This document shows, in pieces, positions 16,434 through 26,893 of a stretch of 64,000 bases of DNA (positions are counted from its first letter, which is position 1; each line of letters starts with the position of its first letter). The translations under genes and the position numbers were made by a program. The notes beneath the pieces were generated by a model. That model was not told the DNA's origin and did no database searches. It saw only the letters and a program-made list of their open reading frames with translations. This DNA comes from Acanthamoeba castellanii str. Neff (Eukaryota; Discosea; Longamoebia; Acanthamoebidae), in assembly GCF_000313135.1 (NCBI RefSeq), contig NW_004457356.1, forward strand, positions 169,221-233,220, read 5' to 3'.

Positions 16434-17836
16434 ATGGAGGAGAGGGACGACGCCCAAGCCACGCCGGCGGTCGAGGGGCCAGGGAATGACTCAACTACAC
16501 ACACAACCAATCCATCATCATCCACGCCTACGGCTTACTCTGCGGGTGCGGCGGAAAAGGGGCAGCTGAAGATTGACACCTTTGTGGAGGAGAAGTACGC
16601 CCCCTACCTGCGAGAGTACACCGTGCTCATTGAATAGTACGCCTCCCCTTTCCCGCCATTCTCAGATTTGTTTACTCTTTTTTTCAAATTGCTTTAATTC
16701 CAATTTGTGCCCTGCATTCCTTCTCGCGCTCACACGTTGTACCACACACAGTAAGCAACTGCCGCAGCACGTGCCTAGTGGCGTGTTTGTGCTGCCTTCT
16801 CTCCAGAGCCTCTTCGGTACGTAGCAGTCACTACCAGCGCTTGCGCGCGTTGCACACAGGGCAGCAGCTAACGGCCATGGGCGCTGTTATCAGAGTGGCA
16901 CGGGGTCATGTTCATACGTCAGGGCCTCTACAAGAAAGGTGCCGAACTTCAACCATCTCGCATGTCCCTTGGCCCGCGTGTTCACACATTCGCGCACCTG
17001 TCACAGGGGTCTTCAAGTTCGTGCTGTCCATCCCCGAAGCCTATCCCGATGCCGCGCCCACGCTGAGATTCGTGACTCCCGTGTTCCATCCCCTCGTTTC
17101 CGCCCAAGGTGAACCGCGATGCCCCCTCTGTTTCGCGCACACCGCGCTCACCGCACGTTCTGACCTCGTGCGCACACACACGTGATTCGTAAACTGGAAA
17201 CAGGCGAAGTGGACCTCACGCGAGCGTTTCCCCGGTGGGTGGCCTACCGGGACCAGATCTGGTGTGTGCTGGCCCATGTGAAGAAACTCTTCTATCACAT
17301 ACAAGCCGACAACCCCCTCAACGCGGACGCTGCAGCCAAGTACGTTACCCACGACACCCACGACACACGACACACACACACACACACACACGGTACACGT
17401 CACGCTGTTCTGTTGCTTTTGCTTTGGCGAGCTGGGTGATGCTGACGATTTGGTGCGCGGGCACACAGGTTTCTGGCCGCGGATGCCTCCGAATTCGAGC
17501 AGAGCGCGGTCAAGTGTGTGGAGGACTCGCTGAAGGACGTGTACATAAACCCAACGGACAGCAGCCTTCGCTTCGCGGAGTGGAACCAACACTTTGAGAA
17601 CCTGCGGAACTACATTTTGGAGGTAAGTCGCACGCTTTCTTCATTCATGCCGCTCGGCTCATGGCCGTGGTGCCACACACACACACGCCCGTGCCACACA
17701 CCGTTGTGTTTACTGACCTTTTCTGTGCCTGGATCTTTGTGTGTCGTCATGCATTTATCAGAAGGAAGACGAGAACGAGGGCATCATTTCGTGGGTGTCC
17801 AAGGGAGTGTCTAAGATCATCAATATTAGATATTGA
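16434..17836 (+). CDS. AKTIP/FTS-like ubiquitin E2 variant (UEV)
   Basis: Catalytically inactive E2-fold protein. In animals AKTIP (Ft1) works with Hook proteins in the FHF complex linking endosomes to dynein. Exons 16434-16636, 16752-16816, 16894-16938, 17007-17108, 17204-17339, 17469-17622 and 17762-17836 keep phase and give 259 residues. Diagnostic blocks are KQLPQHVPSGVFVLPSLQSL, WHGVMFIRQGLYKKGVFKF, IPEAYPDAAPTLRFVTPVFH and VDLTRAFPRW. The HPN box of active E2 enzymes reads HPL and no catalytic Cys follows it, as expected for a UEV. The N-terminus is Thr/Ser-rich and probably disordered. The C-terminal helix (EGIISWVSKGVSKIINIRY) is short and basic. Confidence 0.9.
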
Positions 17837-18214
17837 TCCTTCCTTCCCTCCCCATCTTCTCTCTCTGCTCTCTTTTTATTATTTATGCCGCAGTACCCGC
17901 CACCATCAGCATCGAAGACATGACGATAAACTTTTTCTTTTCTTTTCGTTCGTTCTTTCTTTCACCCGTGGTGGTGGCGCCCTTTCGTCTCCACGCGCAG
18001 GTCAGGTTTCGGATGCCGGCCAACGCCAAATGCAGAGATGCCGAAAAGGAAGGGTCCGCGCCCCCACGTCAAAAACCGTAACCTGGCAAACTATTTTGTT
18101 TTGTTTCTTTTGGGCGCACATCTGCTCTGCATCTAGTCAGGCCTGACAGTTCTCTCTCTGCGCTCTCCATCTTTTCAATCGACATCTCGAACCAGGTTGT
18201 GCGCGGTACCCAGC
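17837..18214. other. Intergenic, 378 bases
   Basis: Spacer between the AKTIP-like stop and the start of the F-box RhoGEF. It is T-rich with several CT tracts. No gene or RNA was recognised; it presumably holds the 3' UTR of one gene and the promoter of the next. Confidence 0.6.
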
Positions 18215-21200
18215 ATGGACGAGCAGGGGGACGAGTGGAGCCTGGAGCCCACCAGGGACGTCCTGGAGCAGAGCGAGGGCGCACTTCCCATAAAGACGAA
18301 CAAGAAGAAGCAAAAGGAAGATGGTGAGGATGATGATGAAGGGTCCAAGGAAGATGCGTCTGCGAACAGCGGCTCTAAGAGCGATTTCGACGATGATGGC
18401 GATGACAACGACGACGACGACGACGGCGATCGTAGTGATTCGAGCCAAGATGATGAATCGAGCAATGGAAATACCAAAGCGACGAGCAAGAAGATGGCAA
18501 ACAAGAAAAAGAAGAAGGACTCGCCTCTACGAAAGAAGAGCGCCCCACCGGTCGCCAAACGCAAGCAGTCGATCTCGCTGGTCTTCTCGGCGCCCACCAG
18601 GCGGGGCAGCACCATCGTCCGCCGAGATGCCCCCCCCGGCGTCCCGCAACCCATCGGTGGGGGCGGCCTCCGGGACGTCCTGGCCAAGCCCGCGGCCGAA
18701 AAGGAGTCGAGCGCCAGCGACGACGAGAACCACAGCAGCGACGACGACGACGACGACACCGAATCGTCGTCGCCGACGTCCACATCTACGACATCTACGG
18801 ATGACGACGATGATGACGACTCGGGCGGCGAGAAGGGAGATGACGACGAGGCCTTGCAGAAGCGGGCGCGGCGGGAGGTGGCGCACCGCCGGAAGAAATT
18901 GCTGCACAGGCTCGACCCGCCCCGCCCGGAGAGTGAGGACAAGCGGCGACGGCGCGAGGCGCGCCAGCAGAGGCGGCAGGAGCGCGAGCGCGAGAACGAG
19001 CGCCAGACGCAGCGGCGCGTGCAGGAGCTGCAGGACCGCGTGCGCGCCCTCATCGACCGCCAGACGCGCGAGGAGTCGGGCGACGCGCTCGCCGGCGAAC
19101 AGCAACAATCGGGGGTCGCCTCCGCCGCGTCGCTGGCCGGCGAGTACGACGAGAGCCTGCTCCTCCAGCAGGAGGGCGAAGAGGGCGACGAGCACCAGGA
19201 GGAGGAGGACCCGCGCGACTTTGTCTACGCGCCGGACGAGTACCTGCGGCTGCCGCGGCGCGTGCTGGAGCGGATCATGATCTACTTCCGCCCGCCGGAG
19301 CTGGCCGTGCTCGGGCTGGTCCAGAAGGCGTGGCAGCGCGCGGCCGACTCCAACTCGGTGTGGCGCACCTTCTTCCGCGGCACCCAGGCCCAGAACTACT
19401 CCCTCCCCTCCTGGAAGCGCTTCTACAAGATGTTCTGTACGCTCGCCCGCTTTCCTGTATGCGTGTGTCATGTTGTGTTGTGTGTCTTGTGTGTGTCGTG
19501 CGTGTCGTGGTCTAACAGTGTGTGCGTGTGCAGGGCGACGCAACAAGATCGCGGAGGAGATCTTGTCGACGGAGCAGACCTACGTGCAGAGCCTGCGTGC
19601 GGTGGTGGAGGTGTTCGTGAACCCGCTGCGCGACCCGACGAACAAGCAGATCATCACCCACACCGACCTCAAGGGCATCTTCTCCGAGATCGAGGTCATC
19701 CTCGGCTACAACGCCAAGCTCTTCGCCGAGCTGGCCGAGCGCATGCAGCACTGGCACTTCGACATCTGCCTCGGCGACATCTTTGCCAAGATGGTACCGA
19801 CACCACCGCGCCCTTGCTGGCGAACATGAGAAGAAGAAAAAGAAGAAGAAGAAGAAGAAGAAGGAAAGTGATGCTGATGAGTCTTGTTCTTGTTCGCATA
19901 CAGTCGATGTTCCTCAAGGTCTACACGCAGTACGTCAACCATTTCAACAAGGCCATCACCATCGTCGCCCGGCTCAAGCGCACTTCGGAAGACTTTCGTG
20001 CCTTCCTTATGGTACGCACTCACCATCATCAATTGCCTTTTTGTAGCTTGCCCTGGGGGGCTGACAACGATGATGGTCGTGGCGGCTCGCAGTACTCGCA
20101 AAACAGGAAACAGTGCAAGGGCCTCGACCTCAACGCCTTCCTCATCATGCCCGTGCAACGGATCCCGCGCTATGTCATGCTGCTCTCGGTAAGGACACCA
20201 CGACCCGACACCGACACACGATACAGGCGAACTGACGTCTTGGGTTGCCCTGATCAGGATTTGGTGAAGCACACGCATCCCTCGCACCCGGACTACCCGG
20301 CGCTTTCCGATGCGCGCACGAAGATGCAGGAGCTGGCCGTGTTCATCAACATCCAGAAGAAGGAGGCCGAGAACATCTACGAGGTCATCGCCATCCAGGA
20401 CAAGCTCATCGGCAAATTTGAGGTACACGCCCCCCATGCACCCGTACCACTTTGCTGATGAGCCACGTGCAATGGAGGGCTAACTCGTTTTCTTACCGAA
20501 TTTTTCTCTTTGCTCTCTCGGCGCGTTCTTCGCCATGACAGAACATCGTGGTTCCGGGCCGCATGTACGTGTTCGAGGGGGTCATGGCCGAGATCCAGCT
20601 GGCCCCGAATTCCAAGGGCAAGATCCAAAAGATGTCCAACACGATGCGGAAGAAGAGCCTCGCCTCCCCACCAACCGAACGTAGCGGTGCGCACACGACA
20701 CGCAATACGACCGACACGCACACGCACACGCACATGAACACACGCACACGAGCTAACGAGGGTCCAACAACAGGCAACGCGCAAATCAGTGCCTACAAGA
20801 AAACAGACCACTATGCGTTCCTGTTCAACGACATGATCGTGCTGGCCAAGAAGACTGGCCTCACGTCGCTGATGAGCTTCAACTTCATGGCCAAGAAGGC
20901 CAAGAAGAAGCTCATGAAGAACGAGGACGGCCAGCCCAAGGACGTCGAGACCTTCGAGTTCGAAACGCAGATCGCCCTCTCCGCGGACTGCACCGTCTCC
21001 AACGCGCCCCAGGCCATCATCGGTACCATCGCCATCTCCAGCATTTACTATTTATATCCTTTATCAGCCTTTATTATTATTGTAGTAGTATTATTCTTGT
21101 TATTCACATGTGACCATCGCACCTGCAGGCACGGAGACATTTGCGCAGTGCTTCCAATTGTTCACCGACGACCGAGCCTGGCTCTTCGCCGTGCCCACAG

Positions 21201-22709
21201 AGCGGTACCTAATCTCTTCTTCTTCTTCTTGTCGTCGATTTCGTATCGATGGGTTCGCACCGGCTCTAATCCATGCATCGTGCAGGGAGAAGACCGAGTG
21301 GATGAGCGTGCTCGACAAGGTGCTCCTGGACATGGCCGTCGTCGGCCACAAGTCCATCGCCACGCGCACTGCCACCGCCACCGGCAGCGTCGTGCCCTCG
21401 CCCTCTTCTTCCTCCTCCAGCCCAGCGGTCGCCAGCGCCGAGGCAACCCCCGCCGCGGCGGCCCCCGAATCCGCCCGCTCGTCGTCGTCTCCCGATCCGC
21501 CTCTCTCAGCCCTGCCGGGGGTTCGATCCCCGTCGCCGCCGTCGCCCTCGTCGTCGACAGGCGCGGCGGAGCCCGCGGAGCAGGCCTCTTCGCCTCCGTC
21601 CACCGCGACCGCGACCTCGACGGCGATACACGAGGCCGGTGACGCCGGCGGAGCCGATGGCGTCGACACCGGAGATCAGCAGCCCACCAAGGAGACGCCC
21701 AAGCCCCCGGGCGGCGACGACTCTACGCCCGCGGCTCCGGCGGCAGGGGCGGCGGCACAGGCAGCCGCGGCACAGGCGGCGGCGAGCAAGGAAGACGAAG
21801 GGAGCGAGGAGGGGGAGGCGGGAGAGCGAGGCGGAGCGAAGGAGAGCGGCAAGCGACACAGCAGCGGCGGCGGCGGCGGTAGCAAGACGCCGGTGCCGGA
21901 GCGCAAGGGGGTGGGGATGAGCCTGCGACGGCATTCGTTCTCGATGAACACCCTCTTCCGCAAGAAGGCCAAGCCGCCCGCGAGCGACCTCCAGCGCCAG
22001 GCCTCCACCCCGGCCCCCACGGCCGCCGCCGCCAAGGATTCGTCGTCAGAGAAGGACGAGAAGGAGGCCAGGAGCGGGCTCAAGTACCTCCGAAAACGAG
22101 CCAACAGCACCAGCGGCCGCAAGAAGTCGTCCCCGGCAGCAGCGGCGGCGGCGAGCGAGGAGCTGAAGGAGTCGCCACCATCAACGGAGGGCGGCGAGGA
22201 GGCGGCGACGACGATGGCGCCGGCCGAGGGGGAGGAGGAGGGCGGCGGCGGGTGGGACGAGGGCATGGTCCAGGAGCTGCGCAAGAAGCGGGCGCAGCGG
22301 ACGAGCACCGGCACCTGGTTCAAGCGGAGCCTCGACGCCAACAACGTGCCCATTCTCGCCGATGGCATCGGCTCCAGCCGCCTCAAGTAAGCACCGCCCC
22401 CCACGTCGGTCTTGTTTCCTCGCCTGTGATTGACCTTTCTCTTTTTCTTATCTTCTTCGTCATCCTCTTCATCATCACCATCATCCTCTTCACCACCACC
22501 ACCACCACCACCACCATCATCACTGAAGAGCGACAGCGATGCTGAAGAGGCAGCCGGACGCGACGGGAGAAGACGACCACTGCGCATCTCCCGCGGCCAC
22601 CACCGGCGATGCGAGCAACGAAGACGACGGCACCAGCAGCACCAGCAGCGATGACGAAGGGGGAGACGTCGAAGAGAGCAACGACAACTGTCTCAGCAGC
22701 TTGTTGTAG
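18215..22709 (+). CDS. F-box and RhoGEF (DH-PH) protein with acidic N-terminus and Ser/Ala-rich tail
   Basis: Predicted Rho-family exchange factor of about 1,200 residues, starting MDEQGDEWSLEPTRDVLEQ. The first exon (to about 19436) encodes acidic/Lys-rich tracts, an Arg/Glu-rich coiled coil, and an F-box-like segment (YLRLPRRVLERIMIYFRPPE ... VWRTFFR). The DH domain follows from 19535: EEILSTEQTYVQSLRAVVEV, DICLGDIFAKM, FLIMPVQRIPRYVMLLS (the CR3 helix). A PH domain follows, with TDHYAFLFNDMIVLAKK and FAQCFQLFTDDRAWLFAVPT. The tail (21288-22388) is low-complexity Ala/Ser/Lys. The frame meets a stop at 22388-22390, but a strong GTAAGC donor overlaps it. Splicing to 22530 adds about 60 acidic residues ending NCLSSLL at 22709. 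Unspliced, the protein ends at 22390. The F-box assignment is weaker than DH-PH. Confidence 0.85.
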
Positions 22710-23048
22710 TTGTAGTGGTAGGTGCCTTCAACAGAGGTGTCTTGCCCCCCCCCCAAAGCAACAACAACGGTTTGGCGTGGGACTCCCCCACGACACGAGA
22801 GGAGAAGGTATGGCCTCTCCGGAGTAGTAGGGCCCCACCAACCAAGGCCCTCACCAAACCATCTATTGGATGTTTTGAATTCCTTGGAAGACCCCTCTAG
22901 TTCGCCTACGGCAGAGGAGGATTCCCAAGCATGGCGCACGCCATAATATTTGCCGGGCTTGTTGTGGTGCCACCGCAGTTCGTGGCACTTGCGAGGCCAC
23001 TAAAGGAAGGAAACAAACAAAAAGGCGGTTTGTTGTTGAAGTTGACTC
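22710..23048. other. Intergenic, 339 bases
   Basis: Gap between the F-box RhoGEF and the SH3 RhoGEF, both on the plus strand. No gene was recognised. It has a C8 homopolymer near 22747. Confidence 0.55.
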
Positions 23049-26000
23049 ATGCAGAGGGAGGACGCGTCCTGTTCTGTTGCGGCCACCGGCACCACCGCGC
23101 CGCCACCGCCAAGAGCGGGAGTGGTGGTGGGGCAGGTGGGGCGCACCTTTCGCGGGCTGAAGGGGAGTCATGTGGGGGCCGAGGCCGGCCAGTGGCTCGT
23201 CATCCACTCCCACTCTCTCGACGGCTGGGCTCGCGTCTCCCACCCCGACGGACGGTACCGTCGCTCCCCCCCTTCGCATTTTTCTTTTCGCTTCGCTTTT
23301 CGTTTGCAAACAGCTTCCAACCTATGAGACCCAATGAAAGAAGGGTCGTCGCAACAACAACACTCACCCTCGCTGACGCATGAGCGCTCACTCGCGCATA
23401 TTGCAACGCGCGCCCCAATGGGCGCAGGCAGGGCCTGTTTCCGTACTCGTGCATCGACGAGTCGTCGCTGCGTCCAGCGCCCCATCTGCTGTCCCTCAAG
23501 CTCATGGGCAAGGATGGCGGACCTCCTCCGCCTCTGCCCCCGCCGCGGTCCGCACCACCCGCCGTCGCCGACCGACCGGCGGAGCCTCTGATGAGCGGCA
23601 CGCCTGCGCGCCACACCGACCACACCGACACGACCACCACGACTGCGCCACAGGCAAAGGACAAAGAAAAAGAGGACGACACGAGCGACAACGACGAAGA
23701 CGATGGAGACACGTCGGACGACTCGCTCGGAAGCAACTCCGAAGGAGAAGACGACCACGACGACGATGACGATGACGATGACGATAACGGCGACGACGGC
23801 GCGCCTTCAGCCGCAGCGTCACTGCCGGCGTGTGGTGTGCCCCCCGAGAACGCGGTGGTGGGCGGCGCGAGGCGCGGCACGCGGTACCTCCGCACGGACG
23901 AGCTGGAGCAGCTCTACTCCGCCCTCTTCCGCCGCTCCCTCCACCACCCACGCGCCTCGGCCGCTGCCGAGCCATCGTCGACGCCGCCGCCTCCCCGCGC
24001 GCCACCAGCGCAACCGACGGTTGCACGGTCCGCATCGTCATCGTCGCCTCCGCCGTCCCCGAAGCCGGCAGCAGCTGCAGTCCAATCGGCGACGGCGACA
24101 GAAGCGCCGGCGCCGGCGGCCGCCGAACGAATCCCGCTTCGCGCGGAGCTGGAGAAGAAGAGGTGCGCATGGTGTGGTGGGCGCAGAGGGATGGAACGAG
24201 GCGCCGCAAATGCTGACGTGTACCGGGTGGCTGGGGTGGTTGGGTGGCCTCAAGGTTGCGCCTCGTGGAGGAGCTGATCGAAAGCGAGGAGCTCTACCTC
24301 CGCCACTTGCACATCATCCAACAGGTGTGAACACCCAGCTTGCAGCAGAACCTGCCACGGGTAAAATAGCTAACAGCGTGCGTGTGTGTGTGTGTGTGGC
24401 GTGTGTCGTCTGCGGGTGTCGTGTCGTGTCGTGTCGTGTGTTGTGCGCGATGGGCGCAGGTATACCTCCCACCGCTGGTGGAGAAGGGTGTGTTGGTGGG
24501 CGAGCAGGAGCGGTTCCTGAGCTCGAACGTGGGCCTCTTTGCCGACATGCACCGCGAGTTCCACAGCCTCCTCTTCCGCCGCTTCCGCCGCTACTCCTAC
24601 GCCACCCCGCAGCCGCAGCCCCCACCCATCGGCGACATCTTCCTCACCATGGCACGCCACCACACCAAACTTCGCTCTTTGTCTTCGCTTTTCTCTCTCG
24701 CTTACCAACCGACGCCTTTGCACGAGTGCAGAAGTCGTACTTTGGGAACTACCACCGGTTCTGTAGCGGGCATGCGGCCGCCCTCGCCGCCCTCCACAAG
24801 CTCAACGAGTCGAGCTCCGCCTTTCGCCGCTGCATCCGCGTACGCCTCTCTCTTTCGTTTCTCTCTCTCCAAAGTTGAACGCCGTCGGCTGACAATACTT
24901 GGTCCCCTTTATGTTTAGAACATCGAGGCGAGCGAGGCGGCTCGCGGTCTCACGCTCGCCGAGCTGCTCATCGCTGTGCGTTTGACCCCACCCATCCCCC
25001 GTGAGTCATCATCATCGGCTCACCTGCTTTACATTCCATGTCGTCGTCGCATCGTTGGCCACGTCTTACAGCCGCTGGAGCGCATCTGCAAGTACCCGCG
25101 GTTCCTCAGCGTACGTGATCGGTCACTTCTTTAGATTCTTTAGCTGACAAAGCTGACAGCGAAAGCGAAGCTACTAATTTGACTGACTGACGCCCGGTCG
25201 TGTGCTCCACACACGCGTTCAGGAGCTGCTCGAGCTGACGCCGCGCACGGCGGTGGACTACGAGCTGTTGCGTGCGGCGCAGGAGCAGATCGTGGCGGTG
25301 GTGACGGCCTCCAACGAGGCCGCCGCGCGGGGCGCCAACCACCAGCGCATGCGGCAGATCGCCGGCTACTTCTCGCGGCAGCACCTGCGCGACATCATGG
25401 GCTCCTCGCGCAACTTCATCCACGAGGGCCACCTCTACGCCTTCGACCCACCCGGCAGCGGCGGCGGCAGTGACCAGCAGTCTGGTCACACGCCGACCGG
25501 GAAGCCCGTGGTGGTGTTCCTCTTCAGCGACATCATGGTGGTGGCCGACCGGCTCAAGAGCGCCAAGCTGCTCGACCCGGCCAAGCGGCACAAGCGCTGC
25601 TTCTCATCCATGCACCGCATCCCGCTGGCCTCGTCGCGCATCATCAACGTCGTCTCTGCCGACAACACCATCGCCGACGCCATCATCGCACAACAACAAC
25701 AACAGCAGCAGCAGCAGCAGCGCGTCTCATTGTCGGCAGAGTCATCAACGTCGCCTTTGTCGACAGACGCGCCCTCCCCGCGTGGCTCGACGGCTGGCGA
25801 CGACGACCTTTCTTCTGTCGACAGCAGGCAACAGCAGCAGACCAACAGCGACAACAGGAAGGTGAAGGGGAGCCTGCGGCGATGGCGCAAGGACAGCGAC
25901 TCGACGCCCGACGTGCAGTCGCAGCAGACGCACCACCTGCACCGGTTCGAGCTGCAGGCCCTGTGGCGCAGCGCCGACGAGGAGCACGTGCTGCGGCGCT

Positions 26001-26755
26001 ACCTGTTCGGGGCCGAGAGCGAGGACGAGAAGCGGATGTGGTTCCGCAGCATCCAGAAGCTCATCAACCACGCCCTCCTCCGTCAGCTGAACGCCCTGCC
26101 CGCCGGTGAGGTCGGCGACGACTATCACCACGACACCAACAGCGCCAACGGCGATGACAATTATGATGATGGTGGTGGTGGTGGTGACGATGACGAGGAA
26201 GAGTCGAGTGGCTCTTCGCGCCGCAAGCCCACGCGGAGGGCGGCCAGCTTCTCGTCGGCGTCGCATAGCAACAGCAGCCTGCTGGCCAAGGCCAAGGCCA
26301 GCACCACCTTCCGGCGAAAGGTAGAGCGCCTCCGCTCGAGCGACCAATCCTCATCCGGTTCGGGGAAAAGCCCGCCGGCCTCGCCCAAGAAGAAGGCCGC
26401 CCCGGCCAAGAAGAAGCACCACACGCCGTCGTTGTCGTTGGACGCCACCGACCACCACCACCAGCAACAGCAGCGACAGCCGACCAACGACCAGACACAG
26501 TCGGAGGAGGGCGGGGCGGCGCGGGACGAGGTCACCCTGCTGCGGGACGAGATCGAGCAGCTCAAGCTGCAGCTCCACACGCTACGCCCCTTCACCGGCT
26601 CCCTCCCGTGGGACTCGTCATCGACCACCTCCGCCGTTGCCGCCGCCGGAGACTCGCCGATGGCGCCATCGGCCGCCGGCTCGTCATCGGCGTCGCCGTC
26701 GGCCAGCCTCATCGTCAAACGGCGCCAACGCCGCTCCCAGTCGGCCACCACTTGA
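23049..26755 (+). CDS. SH3-DH-PH Rho guanine nucleotide exchange factor
   Basis: Second RhoGEF of this window. It starts MQREDASCSVAATGTTAPPP. An SH3 domain spans the first intron: GQWLVIHSHSLDGWARVSHP, then GLFPYSCIDESS (the ALYDY-type end motif GxFPxxYV is recognisable). A Pro-rich and highly acidic linker follows. The DH domain begins LRLVEELIESEELYLRHLHI (about 24255) and includes NVGLFADMHREFHSLLFRRF, KSYFGNYHRFCSGHAAALAA and PLERICKYPRFLSELLELTP. The PH domain (25380-26100) has GHLYAFDPPGSGGGS, VVVFLFSDIMVVADRLK and, after a polyGln/Ser insert, HHLHRFELQALWRSADEEH and SEDEKRMWFRSIQKLINHAL. The tail is Ser/His/Gln-rich with a short coiled coil (VTLLRDEIEQLKLQLHTLRP). It stops at 26755, 138 bases before the next gene. 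Confidence 0.88.
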
Positions 26756-26893
26756 AGTGGTGCCTTCCCACCATCGGGACATCCCGGTCGGCGCTGTACA
26801 GTTGGGACTCTATTTTTTGTGTCGACACGGAAGAAGAGTCGTTGGAGTAAGTCGAACGTTGGCTTTGTTTCTTCTCTGCTGTCTGTCGGCGCA

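Noticed and set aside
21515..21535. tRNA B-box-like GGTTCGATCCC
   Set aside because: It lies in the coding tail of the F-box RhoGEF with no A box, anticodon stem or acceptor stem around it.
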